Shown here in pieces: positions 12,155 to 24,617 of a stretch of DNA of 64,000 nt. Source of the stretch: Buddleja alternifolia (lineage: Eukaryota > Streptophyta > Magnoliopsida > Lamiales > Scrophulariaceae); assembly GCA_019426215.1 (NCBI GenBank), contig CM033396.1:24071101-24135100 (forward strand), in the 5' to 3' direction. Every line of letters begins with the position of its first letter. Position 1 is the first letter of the stretch. The translations under genes and the position numbers were made by a program. The notes under the pieces are model-generated. The model did not search any database. It was not told the origin of the DNA and saw nothing but the letters and a program-made list of their open reading frames with translations.

Positions 12155-12715
12155 TGATGTGGTAGAAATCCGTCTTTGGGCCAAGCTGGGTAGTCCAATA
12201 CCGTAAGGGCCCAAGCCCAATAGTTTCGTGGACTTGGATTCTTCTAAAAGACATCATATTCGGACAGGCTTAGCTGGAGGCCCAGATAACCCGACCTGCA
12301 CAAATAGGGCAGCGCTGATTATGGACAGCTGGGAGACAAGATCCAATCAATCCTCAATCTTACCATATATAGACCTGCAAAGATCCGACCTATCCTTCCC
12401 AATTATATCCAAATTGATTGTAGCCTCATATGGATTGATTATGACTTATTCTTATTACCAAATGTATATTTAGCATAGTTGACTTACCCCATTTAACCCC
12501 CCCCCCCCCCACCCCCCCCCCCCCACCCCCCAAATCAAATTTTGTATATGTATCGAACTCCAACATCAATGAAAAGATCCGAACTCTTTACCCCCCGTGG
12601 ACGTAGGTCTAATTTTTGGACCGAACCACGTTAAATCTCTTGTTATTTACATTATCGTTCATATATTATATTTCAAATCTCACCATAATACTCATATTCT
12701 CCCATATATTAATAT
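12155..12715 (+). repeat. 3' LTR of the Tat element (right end approximate)
   Basis: It starts TGATGTGGTAGAAATCC next to the purine tract. A TATA-like TATATAGA is at 12,366-12,373. Near the right side, CCGTGGACGTAGG and CCGAACCACGTTAAATC (12,596-12,640) are a block common in plant Gypsy LTRs of this lineage just before the end. The C-rich tract at 12,498-12,532 lies inside. I could not fix the last base, so the end is an estimate. Confidence 0.6.
12498..12532 (+). repeat. Poly-C tract
   Basis: Two C runs of about 14 bases separated by single A residues. Such runs are prone to sequencing and polishing error, so the exact length should not be trusted. On the other strand it is G-rich. Confidence 0.9.
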
Positions 12716-14086
12716 AAATATTATTGATGTGAAACCCACACACATCAATATAAGTTTATATATAATAATAGCTCTAAACTTAAAAAATATGTATTTTATC
12801 TTATATAGTTCGAAATGACATATTTCATACTTGAATGCATTTAATAACATTATAGATTCAAAGAGAGTCAATATTTCTTGTACATCATTCATAAAAAATT
12901 TTGAGAAGAACTTTGACATGTGAGTTCTACTTTTATATTCATTTTCAAACATTTATTTTATCTATTTGAGATCTACAAACATTTCTTTTATGTATGTTAC
13001 AATATATTTTGTTCCATATTGTACCTATAAATTTTTTTTCATATCTGAAGAATTATTGATGCAGGTGCATGAACTGTTTTCTGCAAATTAAACGCAAGTA
13101 CTATATTTTGAAGAAAAAGATGCAAATTTTGTGTAAGGTAAAATGCTGTTTTAATTGTGGAGTCTTATGTTTTAGGATGCATACGTCTTACTTACCATTT
13201 GAATTACATTACGTTCAAATTTCACATTTCATCCTGTCAAGTTCACGCGATCAAATTTGACATTTTTTTTCTGGACAATCTATTGAATTATATGGCGCTG
13301 GAATTCGTAGAGCCAGTGAGACGACTTTCCTCAGTTAGATGAGATGAATAAAGGTATAGATGTATTAATGATTTATGTTGGATGTATAAATGGAGAATCA
13401 TTAGTCCCTTATATGAATAATAATTTCGTTTAGTCTACTTTTTTTATCTTTTTCCATCTAAATTAGGCGATTATTTTGATCTTTGTCTGTGTCTAAACAT
13501 ACAAAGATTACCTAGAATTGCTTATGGTGATTAATGGGTCAAGTGATTTGGGTTCTTTCAGATATTCTTTTTCTAAAGAAAAATCCGATGGTTTTTTTTT
13601 TTTAAGTCAAGACGAAGGGGGATACCCTAAATATCTAGCCCGACAAACCTGGTTAATTGTCATAATCCTGAATTATAAAGAATCTATTTAGCTTTATAAA
13701 GGAGGGGAAAGCCGCAACTTGTGGCAGTCTGGGTTCGAACCTAGAACCTCTCACATAATGTGGAAGGTAGATACTACTAAACCAACATGTTTTGGTATAC
13801 TACGGTTTTTATTTTATTTTTTTTGATTTATTCATTCCAAGTTGTATATCGATGGTTTTTTTAATTTATTCATTCCAAGTTGAATATCTTTGTTCTTATT
13901 GAATCAGTTAATTTACTTTCATGTCCAAACTTGGGTTGAATTTGGATGGTGCTTGAGTGCAGGCCCAACACAATGAAAGCCCTGAGTTATTGGGCCGGGT
14001 TCAGTCAACAAAACCGGTGCCCGTTAAACGCTATGTTCATGTTCCTTGCCAATCTCGGTGAATATGGGATTTGTAAAGAGAAATGG
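12716..14086. other. AT-rich interval without a recognisable gene
   Basis: The interval is about 70% A+T. Short ORFs (13,069-13,342, 13,946-14,173) show no domain or compositional sign of being real. A stretch at 13,725-13,790 (GGGTTCGAACCTAGAACC) resembles a degraded tRNA-type B box, but no A box or tRNA fold was found. Nothing else can be supported. Confidence 0.6.
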
Positions 14087-15800
14087 TGTTGGAGCTCCTT
14101 TGGGATTCAAGCGCAGAGAAAAGAAAATATATTCGGATTCACAAATCTGATCACGTTTTGGGATTTAATGTGAATCCGATCACGTTTTGGGATTTAATAA
14201 TTTTATGTGAAAAGGATGAAATCGAGTTTCATCAAATTACTAACCTTGTAGAAAAAAAAAAATCTTGATCTTCAAGTGTAGCAACAATCCCAGATTCCTG
14301 TTTTTAGATATAATGTCGGAAAAAGCTTGAAGGAAAAATGCACCTCCTCTGGCTCTGTGGAAGCCGACGACTATAGTGGAGGGGAGAGGGAATTTTTCCC
14401 TCTTCTCTTGTTATGCAGCAGTGTTATGATTCACTTAAATTTTTTCTTTTAGGCTTTGTATTTAAATGAGATGATTGACTTGGAATTAATTAATTCCTTA
14501 AGCCCACCATATTCATTATACACGCCTAAAATGATTCCTTAGTGGGTTAAATTGACTTTCAACTTATTCCACTTATTAATTAAGTCCAACATATATTATT
14601 CTAATTAATATATGATATTAATTAATTTATCTAAATTATGATATTAATTAATTTATCTAAATTAATTAGTTCAATTATTAATTTAGGCTAATAGGAAAAT
14701 AATAAATTAATCTAATTATTTATTATCAATTAATCTAATTAATTAAATATAAATTTGTTCATCAAATGACAAATTACCTGAATAACCATATTTGATAATT
14801 AGAGATTTCTTTTACTTAATTCCTTGAAAGCGCGACTCTCTAGATTCGTCTGAATTGGCAATGGAAAGAAACCAAGGATGTGAGTATCACCTAACCAGTC
14901 TTATGAAAATTCAATTGAGATTAAAATGATTTAATCAATACGAAACTCTAGATCACAAATACCATGTGAGTATAAGCCTTTCACTGTAACATCTCCATTG
15001 AGTGAGAGTAATGGAATGTGTCAAACTCACATGACTAGATGATGTGCTTAATAAATCATAATAAGATGAAATTACCAAACTACTCCTCGTGTTCCACACG
15101 AGTTAGCTTTTCCGCTTTGGCCAAAGACTTATAATTTCATTTACCTATGATTTCATCGGACATTAACTCGTTTACTACTCGAGACAGTGAATCTCATTTT
15201 AGCAGTCACCGAACAATTGTTGCTTGCCCACCTAAACCGTACTTCAAGGTCGATCCTACAAAGTGAATTGGATCGTCTAACTCCTCTAATAACATGTATA
15301 ATGTCACAAGCACAATTTCTGTGATTCCTCAAGTTTAAGGCTCATGCACACTATCGTGACCAATAATCCAATCATTGACAGTCATTGAGTAAATATATAT
15401 GTGATTGAATTACAGCGAGCTATGTTCGAATATGGCAATTCCATTGACATATCTACGGGACAAGCTCCCACTATAACATAGTGACCGACTGACACTCCTT
15501 GTCAGAGCCTGTGTCATTCAAGTCTAGTCATAATGTCCAATTAAGACTCTTCAACTTCCGAACCCTATGTAAGTAATCAAGGAATTGACGCTTCTAGTGT
15601 CCTTTTCCTTAATCCTTAAGGAGTAAAAGCTCTCTCTTGATTACTTGTAACTTATATGTTCATTACTTCATAATGCCATTAAGATTCACATGAACAAAAT
15701 GTAAATTGCCTTTTATTTCATAATGATAGTTTGTACAACATAAAGGTAAAACCCCTACACAATCTATTTTCTCATTGGCATCGAGGGCATAATCCTAACG
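14087..15800 (-). repeat. Copia-type LTR, minus strand, isolated
   Basis: In minus orientation it begins with TTAGGATTATGCCCTCGATGCC (right end, about 15,800) and ends ...GGAGCTCCAACA (left end, 14,087). Its start and several inner blocks (TTTTGTTCA...GGCATT..GTAATGAACA, CAGTCA, GGGAGCTTGTCCC) match the plus-strand LTR at 19,345-20,998, so both belong to one Copia family in opposite orientation. No internal coding region is attached, which fits a solo or truncated LTR. I found no clear target duplication. Confidence 0.6.
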
Positions 15801-17466
15801 GTACCCTCGATCTTCTCTATCAGTGCTAGCTAAGAGAAATCGAACCTTTTGGCTTTTGGAGAAAATTGTGAAATTTTGTGTATAGGCTCAAATGCAGTGA
15901 GAGAGAGAAAGGAAGAAGACAAAAATTCCATGTCTTTTTCTTAGGTGTGTGAGGCACCTCACACTGGGGTTTTATAACCTCAGTAGGCTCCTCATATTAG
16001 GCATCTACCAGGGTTTCCAAACTCTGGTAGTCTTTTTTTCCTTCTCAAACCCTCTTCCTTGATTATTTAGATCCACTAATTAATTCATTAGATTCTTCCA
16101 TATATTTAAGATCATTTCTATTTAATTAATTAGACCACTAATTAATTAATTAGATATTTACATGTAAATAAGATCCTTCCACATTGATTAATTAGATCAC
16201 TAAATAATTAATTAGAACATTTTTAATTAATTAATTAGACCACTAATTAATTAATTAGTCTTCTCCAATTTAATATTTTAATATGAAACCATAAGACTAT
16301 TATTAATTAAGATAGCTTAATTATATTTTATTTTTTCCTAATTAATTAATTAACTATCCATTAATTTACAAATAATAAATTCAGCCAATAGGTACTACAC
16401 TAAGTTAAGTGTGTGATTCCCTAGACTCATTAATTAGCTAGCAATAGGTCGTAACCCCAAAGGCTAGACAATCCCCACATTTTTTATTAATTATTTAACC
16501 AAATGATTAATTAGGCCTTGAATTAATTTCACCTTATTAATTCAAGGCACCTATTGGTCATGGATTGATGCCTAGAAACCGTGCCGTGACTTCCTAGGTA
16601 TTAATGATGAACATCAAACCTCTCCAGGTTATGATCTTCATGTGAGTCGAATTCTTCCATCTTTCCCGTTTGTAGTCCAGGGTTTGGGCGCCGGTCGAAA
16701 CCTTAATAACTCAGAAGCTATGACTGTGTTGGAACTCTAATAACTCAGTCTTTCCAAGCGAGGACCACCATTCCCTCTAATAGACTCTTGCTCTGTCCAG
16801 GGACTTTTCGATCATTTGGATTTACATAACAGGTTAGAAAATATCAGGTATCCAACCTTAGATGGATCCCCTATCTGGTGCCATATGTTTTGTCATACTG
16901 CGAGACTATACCCAACGTACCACATTTTATGATTCTCTAAGAATCATGAGATACATCAAACTACAGTGGGCAGCACACGTCACAGCCATGCCACCTCAAG
17001 TCAGAGGACTAATCTCACACCTACGCAATAGTAGGATTCCAAGTTCGCCACGGAACCAACAAAGAATTCTAGCAGGTTCATTCAATCTCATACTCACCCA
17101 ATGATGGACCTTTGTGCATGCATTGACCCCAAGATCATTGCTCATAGAACAAGGCACTCTCCCATCAGAACGACATATACAAACAAGTCTTGATGAGACT
17201 ATGATATCTCATATCTCGTAGTCTCTATGACTTGGAACGAGCTTTTAGGATCACAGCCTTTGAGAGAATTTCACAATCGCCACTCCATGTACGTGACTGC
17301 TCCCCTAGCCATAAGTGATCCATGAGATCTTCATCTAAACTAATGAAAGCATATACAATAAAGAAAAGAATGTCAAAATAAATTCGATATAATATAAAAG
17401 ACAAGACTGTCATAGTGTTTATAAGCTAATGGTCATACCACTAGATAGCTCCAGGTGCCTAACACT
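15801..17466 (-). repeat. Second Copia-type LTR-like segment, minus strand
   Basis: The right end at 17,466 reads, on the minus strand, TGTTAGGCACCTGGAGC, a typical Copia LTR start. The segment then runs left through AT-rich ATTAATTAATTAG repeats (16,070-16,330) to about 15,801. It differs in sequence from the neighbouring LTR family. The ORF at 16,862-17,104 lies inside and is not protein-like. The boundaries, especially the left one, are approximate. Confidence 0.45.
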
Positions 17467-17479
17467 ATCACTTAATTGT

Positions 17480-17770
17480 ATTACGCAAACATTTATCTTT
17501 TTTATTAAAGCATTTGTTTTGTTCATATAAATCTTTAAGGCATTTACAAGTAATGAACAATAATTAGTGTGTAGCAAGTCTTCCACTCCTTATGAGATAA
17601 GAAGAATTTCACTGGAAACACTTAGACACTCAATAAGGGTTTGCAAGTCAGAGAGATATTAATGGGAATTAGATTAGAATAGACTTTATGATACATGCTG
17701 TGATAAGTAGTGTCAGTCTAACACTATGGGATAGTGGGAGTTTTTGTCATTGACACATTAATGGGATTAA
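17480..17770 (+). repeat. Fragment of a plus-strand Copia LTR related to 19,345-20,998
   Basis: The block from TTTTGTTCATATAAAT to AGTGTCAGTCTAACAC...ATAGTGGGAG aligns with 19,440-19,725 in the same orientation. It is cut on the left by the minus-strand LTR ending at 17,466 and on the right by the TGTCACGCCC junction at 17,771. Confidence 0.5.
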
Positions 17771-19344
17771 TGTCACGCCCAAATTCAGTCCCTAAAGAGC
17801 TAGAACCTGAAAGCGTGAGCCTATCAAAACAATAGTTCAAATCCAAAATCTCCAAATAACTTACAACTTCTAGTGGGTTCCCAACCCTAACACCATCAAC
17901 TAGATAAAGTAAACTTACTATCCATGTCTTAATCTGTAATTGTCACATCTATGATTGTCCATGTCTACACTCATGATCCTCCGAGCCAGTCCCACTGCTC
18001 AAGTCACCTCTAACTGGAAGAAAGTAGTGAAATACGTAAGCAAAGGCTTAGCGAGCACCAGTGTTCGTGTGAAAGGTGCTTAAAATAGTTTTTAAACCAA
18101 AAATGATAAATTAATGAGGTGAACATAATAATAGTTTTGTTTTAAAAGGACCACTGGAAACGCGAGCTAAATTGACATTTGCATGCATAAAAAGAGTAAA
18201 GAAATAAATGGTAAGAATCTAAAACCTGAGTGCATTCATGATAAAGTTTGTTCAAAGATAATTTAAAGCATGAGTGCCACTGCCTGTTTTCAGACCATAA
18301 TTTGTTTACCATTTTTCTTTTGCTTGCAAAATACCCTTCTAGTGGTCCAATTTCTCTTACAAAACCACCATACGAAATCTATATGAGTGTATATGTGTTT
18401 ACTGGTGGATTTGGCTCCAACTCAGTCCTAAATCAGTCTAGAATTAGCCACCAAATAACCATTCCCAGTACATAGTCTCTGATTTCAAAAATATTTAATC
18501 AGATTCTTTTACCCATAAACTATCTTTACTATGCTCTAATTGTACGTGCAATACACCCATTTGAAATCCATGTTAGTGTTGATGTTAATTATGGTTGGAT
18601 TCGCTCAAATCCATGGTCTATTATGACCGAAAAGTCGATTTGATTGCAGGTTGCCAGGATACAACCAAAAACTGACAGTCTCGATTGTTGACTTCAAAGG
18701 CCCAATTTATCACATCTTTGACTGGTTTTGGTGATAGAGATTTAGTATGAGGAAGATAATTTCATGAAGAATCAAAAGATGTTAAGTTTTAGAGTCGGAT
18801 ACGATTTTAAAGGGATAAAAAAGTGGTAACGGCAGAGACGTGTGGCGTTCCATGGAGGCATGGTAGAGCTAATTGAAGTAATATCGTTCCCCAATCAAAA
18901 ATGGACTTTCAAGCTTCTGTACCCGACCTTTTTGTGTGTCTTGACTTTGGGTAAGCATTAGGTAATATGGCTTGGCTTAACCTTTCGTAATTCACATGAA
19001 CAAGCAAATCGCATTAAGAAGTGGTATTATCCAATAACTTGCATTATGAGAATAATATTGATTGAATCACTATTTTGAATAGAAGATGCCTTAAGATACA
19101 TTTTGAGGAAGCATGGTTGGATAGTTGATAGTGTTGGAGATTCACTCGTGGACGATCTTAAGTAGCTCGGAAGTGTAATTTGAGTTGCCTCTCAAAATTA
19201 TATTTTTCAAAGCTGGAAGGAATTTTCATCACGTCGTATATATGTATATGTGTGTATATATATATATATTTACTTACATCATGCTTTGAATACTTCACAT
19301 GAAAACGAGTTTGGTGTATATATATATATATTTACATATACATA
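17771..19344 (-). repeat. Probable Gypsy (chromovirus-like) LTR remnant, minus strand
   Basis: The left end TGTCACGCCCAAATTCAGTC is, on the minus strand, an LTR end in ...GGGCGTGACA, a form I associate with plant chromovirus LTRs. No coding sequence is attached. Two TA/GT microsatellites (about 19,236-19,272 and 19,314-19,345) end the interval. The right limit is set only by the next Copia LTR, so the true remnant may be shorter. Confidence 0.35.
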
Positions 19345-19345
19345 T
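19236..19345 (+). repeat. TA/TG microsatellite pair
   Basis: Two tracts with TGTATATATATATATATTTAC lie about 70 bp apart and share flanking bases. They sit just before the Copia LTR start. Confidence 0.75.
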
Positions 19346-20998
19346 CTTAGGTGTATGCCCCCAATGCCAAATGAGGAATTAGATTGAGTAAGGCTTTGAT
19401 AAATTATTTGTACAAACTATTTTGTGTTTCTATTTATAGAATAAAGGTTTTGATTTTGTTCATATAAATATAATGGCATTTGAATGTATTGAACAAATAA
19501 GTCCATGAGATTTGAAGATAGACTTTCTACCTCTTATGGTTAAGAAGAGGCACTAGAAGAGTCAAGTACTTAATATCTTAAAAGCGAGTTCGCGAGTTAA
19601 GGAATTTTAATTGAGCATTAAAATTCAACTCATATGACATCTATTTTGACAAGTAAGTGTCAGTCAAACACTGATTAGATAGTGGGAGCTGGTGTCATGA
19701 ATATAGTTAATGGAATTAACGTATTTGAACTCGACCCTCATTAATTCGATCACATGGGTATTTACTCTTTGACAGTCGATGATTGGGAAGATTGCGATAG
19801 TATGTGTCAACTTTAGACTTGAGGAGTTATTTACAATGTGCTTGTAGTATTGGATATGTTATCAGAGTAGTTAGACCCGTATCACCTGATAGGTGGGGTC
19901 CACCTCTAAGTACAATGCAGATGGTGCATTCAACATTGTAAGATAACTGCTATATGGGATTCACCGTCTCGACAGTAAACGAGTACGATCATAAGTAATT
20001 GAAATTACAAAGTCTTTGGACAAAGCATATAAACTAACTAGTGATGGTCACTAAGGGTAGTTTGGTAATTATCAACGAGTCCATATCACTTTATAGGGTC
20101 ACGTCGGAGTGGAAGAGTTTATATGCATATGGTAGTCGTAATCAAGTTTCGTGATGACATGTTCATCTCGTATTCAATTGGGCTACGACTTGGTTCCAAA
20201 GTGTTGGCTAGGCGACAACCTTATCCTTTGGAATCCTCCCACTGCCAATTGAATCGAGCCTAGAGAGTCGCCTTATGTGAAGAAAATGAATATTTTTCCA
20301 TGCTAAGTGTATTTTGGTAAAATCACATTAGATGTGATTGACTAACAAAATGGATGGCATGATTTAATTAAACATATTTAATTGGATTAAATAAATTAAT
20401 TAAATCATATTAATTCATAAGTTAAATTAAATGGAAATTAATTTATAAGTTGAATTAAATTTATTTAGATTAATTTTTAATTGGGTTATATTAATTAATT
20501 AATCGGCAATTGGATTGGACTTGTATTTAATTAATTACACATAGGCTAAGATGGAACAAAGCCCGTAAGCTCATCCCTATAAGGCCTAGCGGCCGCCCCC
20601 ATCTTATTAGACTTAGAGGTTCTGCTTATTTGATATAAGTAGTTAGTCAGTGCCAGAACTCTACACAAGCCATTATTCAAAATCTGACTTTGAGCCAAAG
20701 AAACCTAGAGCAATAGGGAAGTCAAAATTCCCTCCCTCTTTCTCCAACTAGCTGTCGCCGCCATTGTTGCCGAGGAGGAGATCGGAGCTTTCTCAGAGAA
20801 TTTTCTTCCGTGTGATTATCTAGAGGCAGAAGTCTAGGGCTGCTGCTGATAAATCAAATTTTGTTGTCAAGAGGTAATTCGATTACTTTCTTGCGTAATT
20901 CATTCTTCTTGCATAATTATAATATCATGAAAATCCCGGATTCGATTCTCGGTGTTGATTGGGATCAAAAAATTTATCCACTAGACCAAATCACAACA
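19345..20998 (+). repeat. 5' LTR of the decayed Copia element
   Basis: It starts TCTTAGGTGTATGCCC (degraded from TGTTAGG) and ends ATCACAACA one base before the primer site, giving about 1,654 bp. It is AT-rich with TTAATTAATT runs (20,360-20,540). The related minus-strand LTR at 14,087-15,800 supports the start. Confidence 0.7.
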
Positions 20999-20999
20999 G

Positions 21000-21011
21000 T
21001 GGTATCAGAGC
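21000..21011 (+). other. Primer binding site (initiator Met tRNA)
   Basis: TGGTATCAGAGC matches the 3' end complement of plant initiator Met tRNA and lies two bases after the LTR end, the standard Copia arrangement. Confidence 0.85.
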
Positions 21012-23256
21012 TAAAATTTGGGAGATTCATGATATTTGATGTATGTTTATGTGTTTTAATAGCATAAACATGTTTTTCCATATTGTATGTAATATGGGTA
21101 ATTTATGTTATGCATGCGATTCCGTAAAATTAAATTTTCTTGAGTGAATTGAATTTATCAGGTTAAAACTAAATTGAATTAGATTATATTTTTTTGGAAA
21201 AATCATATTTTTGGAAACGTCACCGCCGGTGCTGCAACACGCGTCGTTGCGCTGCTGCAGCAGCAGCCCGTGCCGTGCACGGTGCGAGCTTAGTAAAGGC
21301 AAGGTGATGGGCTTGGCCCAACATAATTAGGGTTGTGTTGGGCTAAGCCAACATGTTAAGTATGGAGCCCAGCGTGCTGCACACACAGAGCTGAGCTCAG
21401 CCCAGTGCATTAAATTAGCGTTGGGCGTAGTCTAGCGCATATGTAACATTTCTGGGCTGAGCCCAGCGCTAGAAGCCCAGAGTGGTTGAACGTTGTTGGG
21501 CTTGGCCCAACACATTAATTTAAAGTGTTGTGCCAAGCCCATCTATAATTTAAATTAATATTTAGGTCGAGCCCAACATAATTAATTATGTCGGGCCTGG
21601 ACAAACGATTTAATTGGATTACCCAATTGTCAAATAATTAATTATATGGGTTTAACCCAATTAAAAGTTTGACAAAACTATTTATCAATTAATGAACCCT
21701 AATTAAATAAATTTTTGTTTCAACTTCTAAATTTGATAAGTGAATAAATTAAATTGTATTTAAATTTATTCAAATTCTAAAATTAGATTCAATGAATGAA
21801 TTAATTGAATTTGAGTTCATTCAAACCTAAATTAGATTTAGTTGATAAATTAAATTAGATTTAAGTTATTCCAAATTCTAAATTGGATTAGTTAAATAAT
21901 TTAAATTGGATTTAAATTTATTGTAATTGGATTTATTGAATAATTTAATGGACTAAATTCTTCAAGCTAAAATTTATTAAATAATTACATTAGATTTAAA
22001 TTCTTTTCATAATAGTTGGTATATGTAAAATTAGATTTTTTAATTAGATTTATAGACCCACTTCCTTTTACATGATATGCTATGTGTTTAGATTTAAATT
22101 ACTCATGTGGGACTTTATTTGATAATACTCACACTTAATTTAATTAAAGTAGTAAAATTAATTAGATTTATTTTGATGTGATTAAATTAGATTTAATCAA
22201 ACATTAAATAGATTTGATGTTTAATTCACATAAGTGTTTAAAGGTTCTCATGCTCCTTATTTATGTGATGGTGACACCATATAGTGACTTAGGTTTATCT
22301 TTGCTGTCTTATCTGGGTTGTATTGGGCGAGTTTGAGCCCAGTTTGTATCTTCAATTTCATAGATTTTTATATAAGTTATTTCTATGTAATGTTTAGAGA
22401 TAGGCCCAATGGGCTGTTCATGGTGGGGCATGAAGTCTTGGAGAAACAAGAAGATTAGATCTTGTTATAGGTGGAAAACCCATGTAATAGATAGAACCCC
22501 TCCCCGATCACTCATTGGCTTGAGATGATCTAGAATAGTCTATAAATGTGGGTGTTGTTAGAATTGCTAGACTTATTCTTATGCATTTCCTTTAAATTAC
22601 GTGATAAAGAATTAATGATGCAAAGTGAGACAATCATATTAACATTATCGATGTTATAATTCTCTCATTAGAAAAATACTGAGTAAGTAAAGGGGCATTG
22701 GATGTCCTAACTCTCATAAAGATTTAGAAGGTGGGTACACTTCTAGTGCATGGCGATGGTCCCAGGATAAGGGGGTCATGCATTAAGAAAAGGTACTCTA
22801 TCTTCTCTAGTGCATTTGATGCCTTCATGTCGAAGCGAATTCCTCCCCCAATATCGCAAAAGGTTGCAAGGCGGGATTAAATTGTTAGACTAAAAAGAGT
22901 TGATGGGAAAAATGACTCATAGGATCACCACCTATATATCAAAAATATTGCGGTTCAGTGATCCATGAGCTAAAGGAGATTGAATCATCAGTTGGGACCG
23001 ATTGGTGGAAGACACCACCTCAAAGATCTAAGAGGCCGTATATCGAAAAAGTTGCAACTTTTTAGATCATTGAGGAACTCAATCACTCATATGAAACCAA
23101 TCCAATGAGGTTTTCGATTATTACAGGGCGGCAGTGTAATGTTTCGAGAAAAATAGTGGGAGTCAAGCAAATATTGCAATCTTGATTTTACTTAAAAGTA
23201 CATAATAACGAACTAATTGTAAATCTTGGTATTATCTGCCGGTTATTTCCTACGCA
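21012..23256 (+). other. Long untranslated leader of the decayed Copia element
   Basis: About 2.2 kb separate the primer site from the gag start with no supported ORF. It has two parts of odd composition: a cluster of TGGGC...GCCCA inverted repeats (21,290-21,610) and an AT-rich part built of ATTAAATTAGATTTAAATT-like units (21,680-22,220). The rest is unremarkable. Confidence 0.6.
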
Positions 23257-24610
23257 ATGACTAATGAAAGCAATGCTGAGAAAAAATGTCCTCATGGATC
23301 AAATTACAATGATTGGATCAAAGTGCTAAGGGCAGAGCTCAAGAAGAAATCGCTTGAGCACATTTTGGAGCAAGATGGTCCATCTTACCTAGGGTTAATG
23401 AAGGAAAGTCTGCTCTAAAAGCATAAAGAGATGGATCTATGATGCCAGAAGGTCAATGATATTGTGCATTTCATGAGCAACGAATTGAGCATATCATTTT
23501 GATATGGAAAGTCCTAAGCGAATGATGCTTCACTTGGAGGAAATGTTCAGGGAACATGGGAAATCAATTCGGTATTATTTATCGAAAGAGCTTTTCCAAA
23601 CTAGAATGAGAGAAAATGATGAAGAGTGCAAGTCATGTTATGAATATGATATTCATGATAGGAAGACTTCGGTGTCTAGGGAGCTACATGGATTTTTTCT
23701 GGAAGTAGATCATCTTAAATCTCTCCCTAAGTTCTTATCTGTTTATGTCACTCACTTTGAGATAGATGACATAGGAGGATCCTTGATAGAGCTTAATAAC
23801 ACGCTTGTATACATGCAAGCCCAATTGAGAAAGGAATGGATATGATGATACTCTGCTTTAAACTGGGGCTACTTGGAGTAGGATTGCTTCTGAAAACTAT
23901 GAGAAAGAACTAAACGCTCAAAAAGTAGAAAAGACTATCCCACTGCAAGAGAAGAGGATGAATGGAAGCACGATTGACCTAAGCAAGAGCTGAAAGCAGA
24001 TCAGGTATAGAACTTATGTTTTAAATGAATCAAAAACAAATGTTCTCTGATGATATTTTCTACTTCTTGGATCTAGATTCTGGAGCTAGTGCTCATTTGT
24101 GTTTTGAACCAAGATATGGAAGAAAGTAGAAAGCTGGATGAGAAGGAAGTAATGATCAATGTTAGAAGCAGACACAGCGTGGCTGCGATGCACATTGGAA
24201 TTACTTCTGTTACATTATTTCTGGACATCAAATAATTTTAGATGGGTGCCTAGTTTTGTCCAATGAGCTCAAGAATATTATTTTTATTCCGTATTGGTCA
24301 GGAAAGGATATGTGTTTCATTTAAAACATATTCTTGTGATATTTATTTGGAAATAAGATTGTGTTGACTCTGTATCTTTAATTAATGGTTTATACTATTT
24401 GATGTCCAAAATCAATGTATAGTTAGTACTATGACTTAGAAAATATAGTAGGAAGGAAGTGAACCACAAAACTCATATGGCACCTTAGATTGGGACATGC
24501 CGGTGAATTTAAGATTCATGAGTTGGAAAAACATAGGCTTATTGGTCCACTTGGGTCTGACCCTATCCTACTTGTGAATCAGGACTTAAAGGCAAAGATG
24601 ACAAGGTCAC
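23257..24610 (+). pseudogene. Copia gag / protease / GAG-pre-integrase remnants
   Basis: The start ATG at 23,257 opens MTNESNAEKKCPHGSNYNDW and stops at 23,416. A gag (UBN2-type) block continues at 23,504-23,845: EMFREHGKSIRYYLSKELF, HDRKTSVSRELHGFFLEVDHL and LNNTLVYMQAQLRKE. Around 24,060-24,120 a protease segment reads FLDLDSGASAHLC with the catalytic D-S-G-A. At 24,490-24,600 a GAG-pre-integrase block reads GHAGEFKIHELEKHRLIGPLGSDP. Frames differ and stops are frequent, so the gene is old and dead. The ORF from 24,490 runs on into low-complexity sequence that is not part of the protein family. Confidence 0.78.
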
Positions 24611-24617
24611 CATCATG

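Larger units (their letters stand above)
6787..12715 (+). mobile_element. Tat-lineage Ty3/Gypsy element, 3' part only
   Basis: Plus-strand order: integrase (6,787-7,830), a long region with an antisense gene (9,181-11,440), a purine tract (12,137-12,151) and a 3' LTR from 12,155. This layout, with an antisense ORF between pol and the 3' LTR, is known for the Tat lineage (Ogre, Retand and relatives). The 5' LTR, gag, protease and RT are absent because the segment begins at the N gap. The right end is approximate because I could not fix the LTR end. Confidence 0.75.
19345..24610 (+). mobile_element. Decayed Ty1/Copia retrotransposon, 5' LTR to integrase, truncated on the right
   Basis: Order: 5' LTR, primer site, long leader, gag, protease, GAG-pre-integrase remnant. 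The coding part ends in the low-complexity CGAAATTTCG region at about 24,610, so the integrase core, RT, RNase H and 3' LTR are missing. The gag and protease style suggests a Copia lineage different from the SIRE-like elements on the right. Confidence 0.72.

Noticed and set aside
12498..12532. Poly-C tract as a functional G-quadruplex element
   Set aside because: The length is unreliable in such runs, and a C-rich block is common near the end of plant LTRs.
13725..13790. GGTTCGAACC as part of a tRNA gene or SINE
   Set aside because: Only a B-box-like word is present. No A box, cloverleaf, poly-A/T tail or target duplication was found.
16862..17104. 80-codon plus-strand ORF as a gene
   Set aside because: It lies inside a Copia LTR-like segment, has no family resemblance and no start context; a chance frame.
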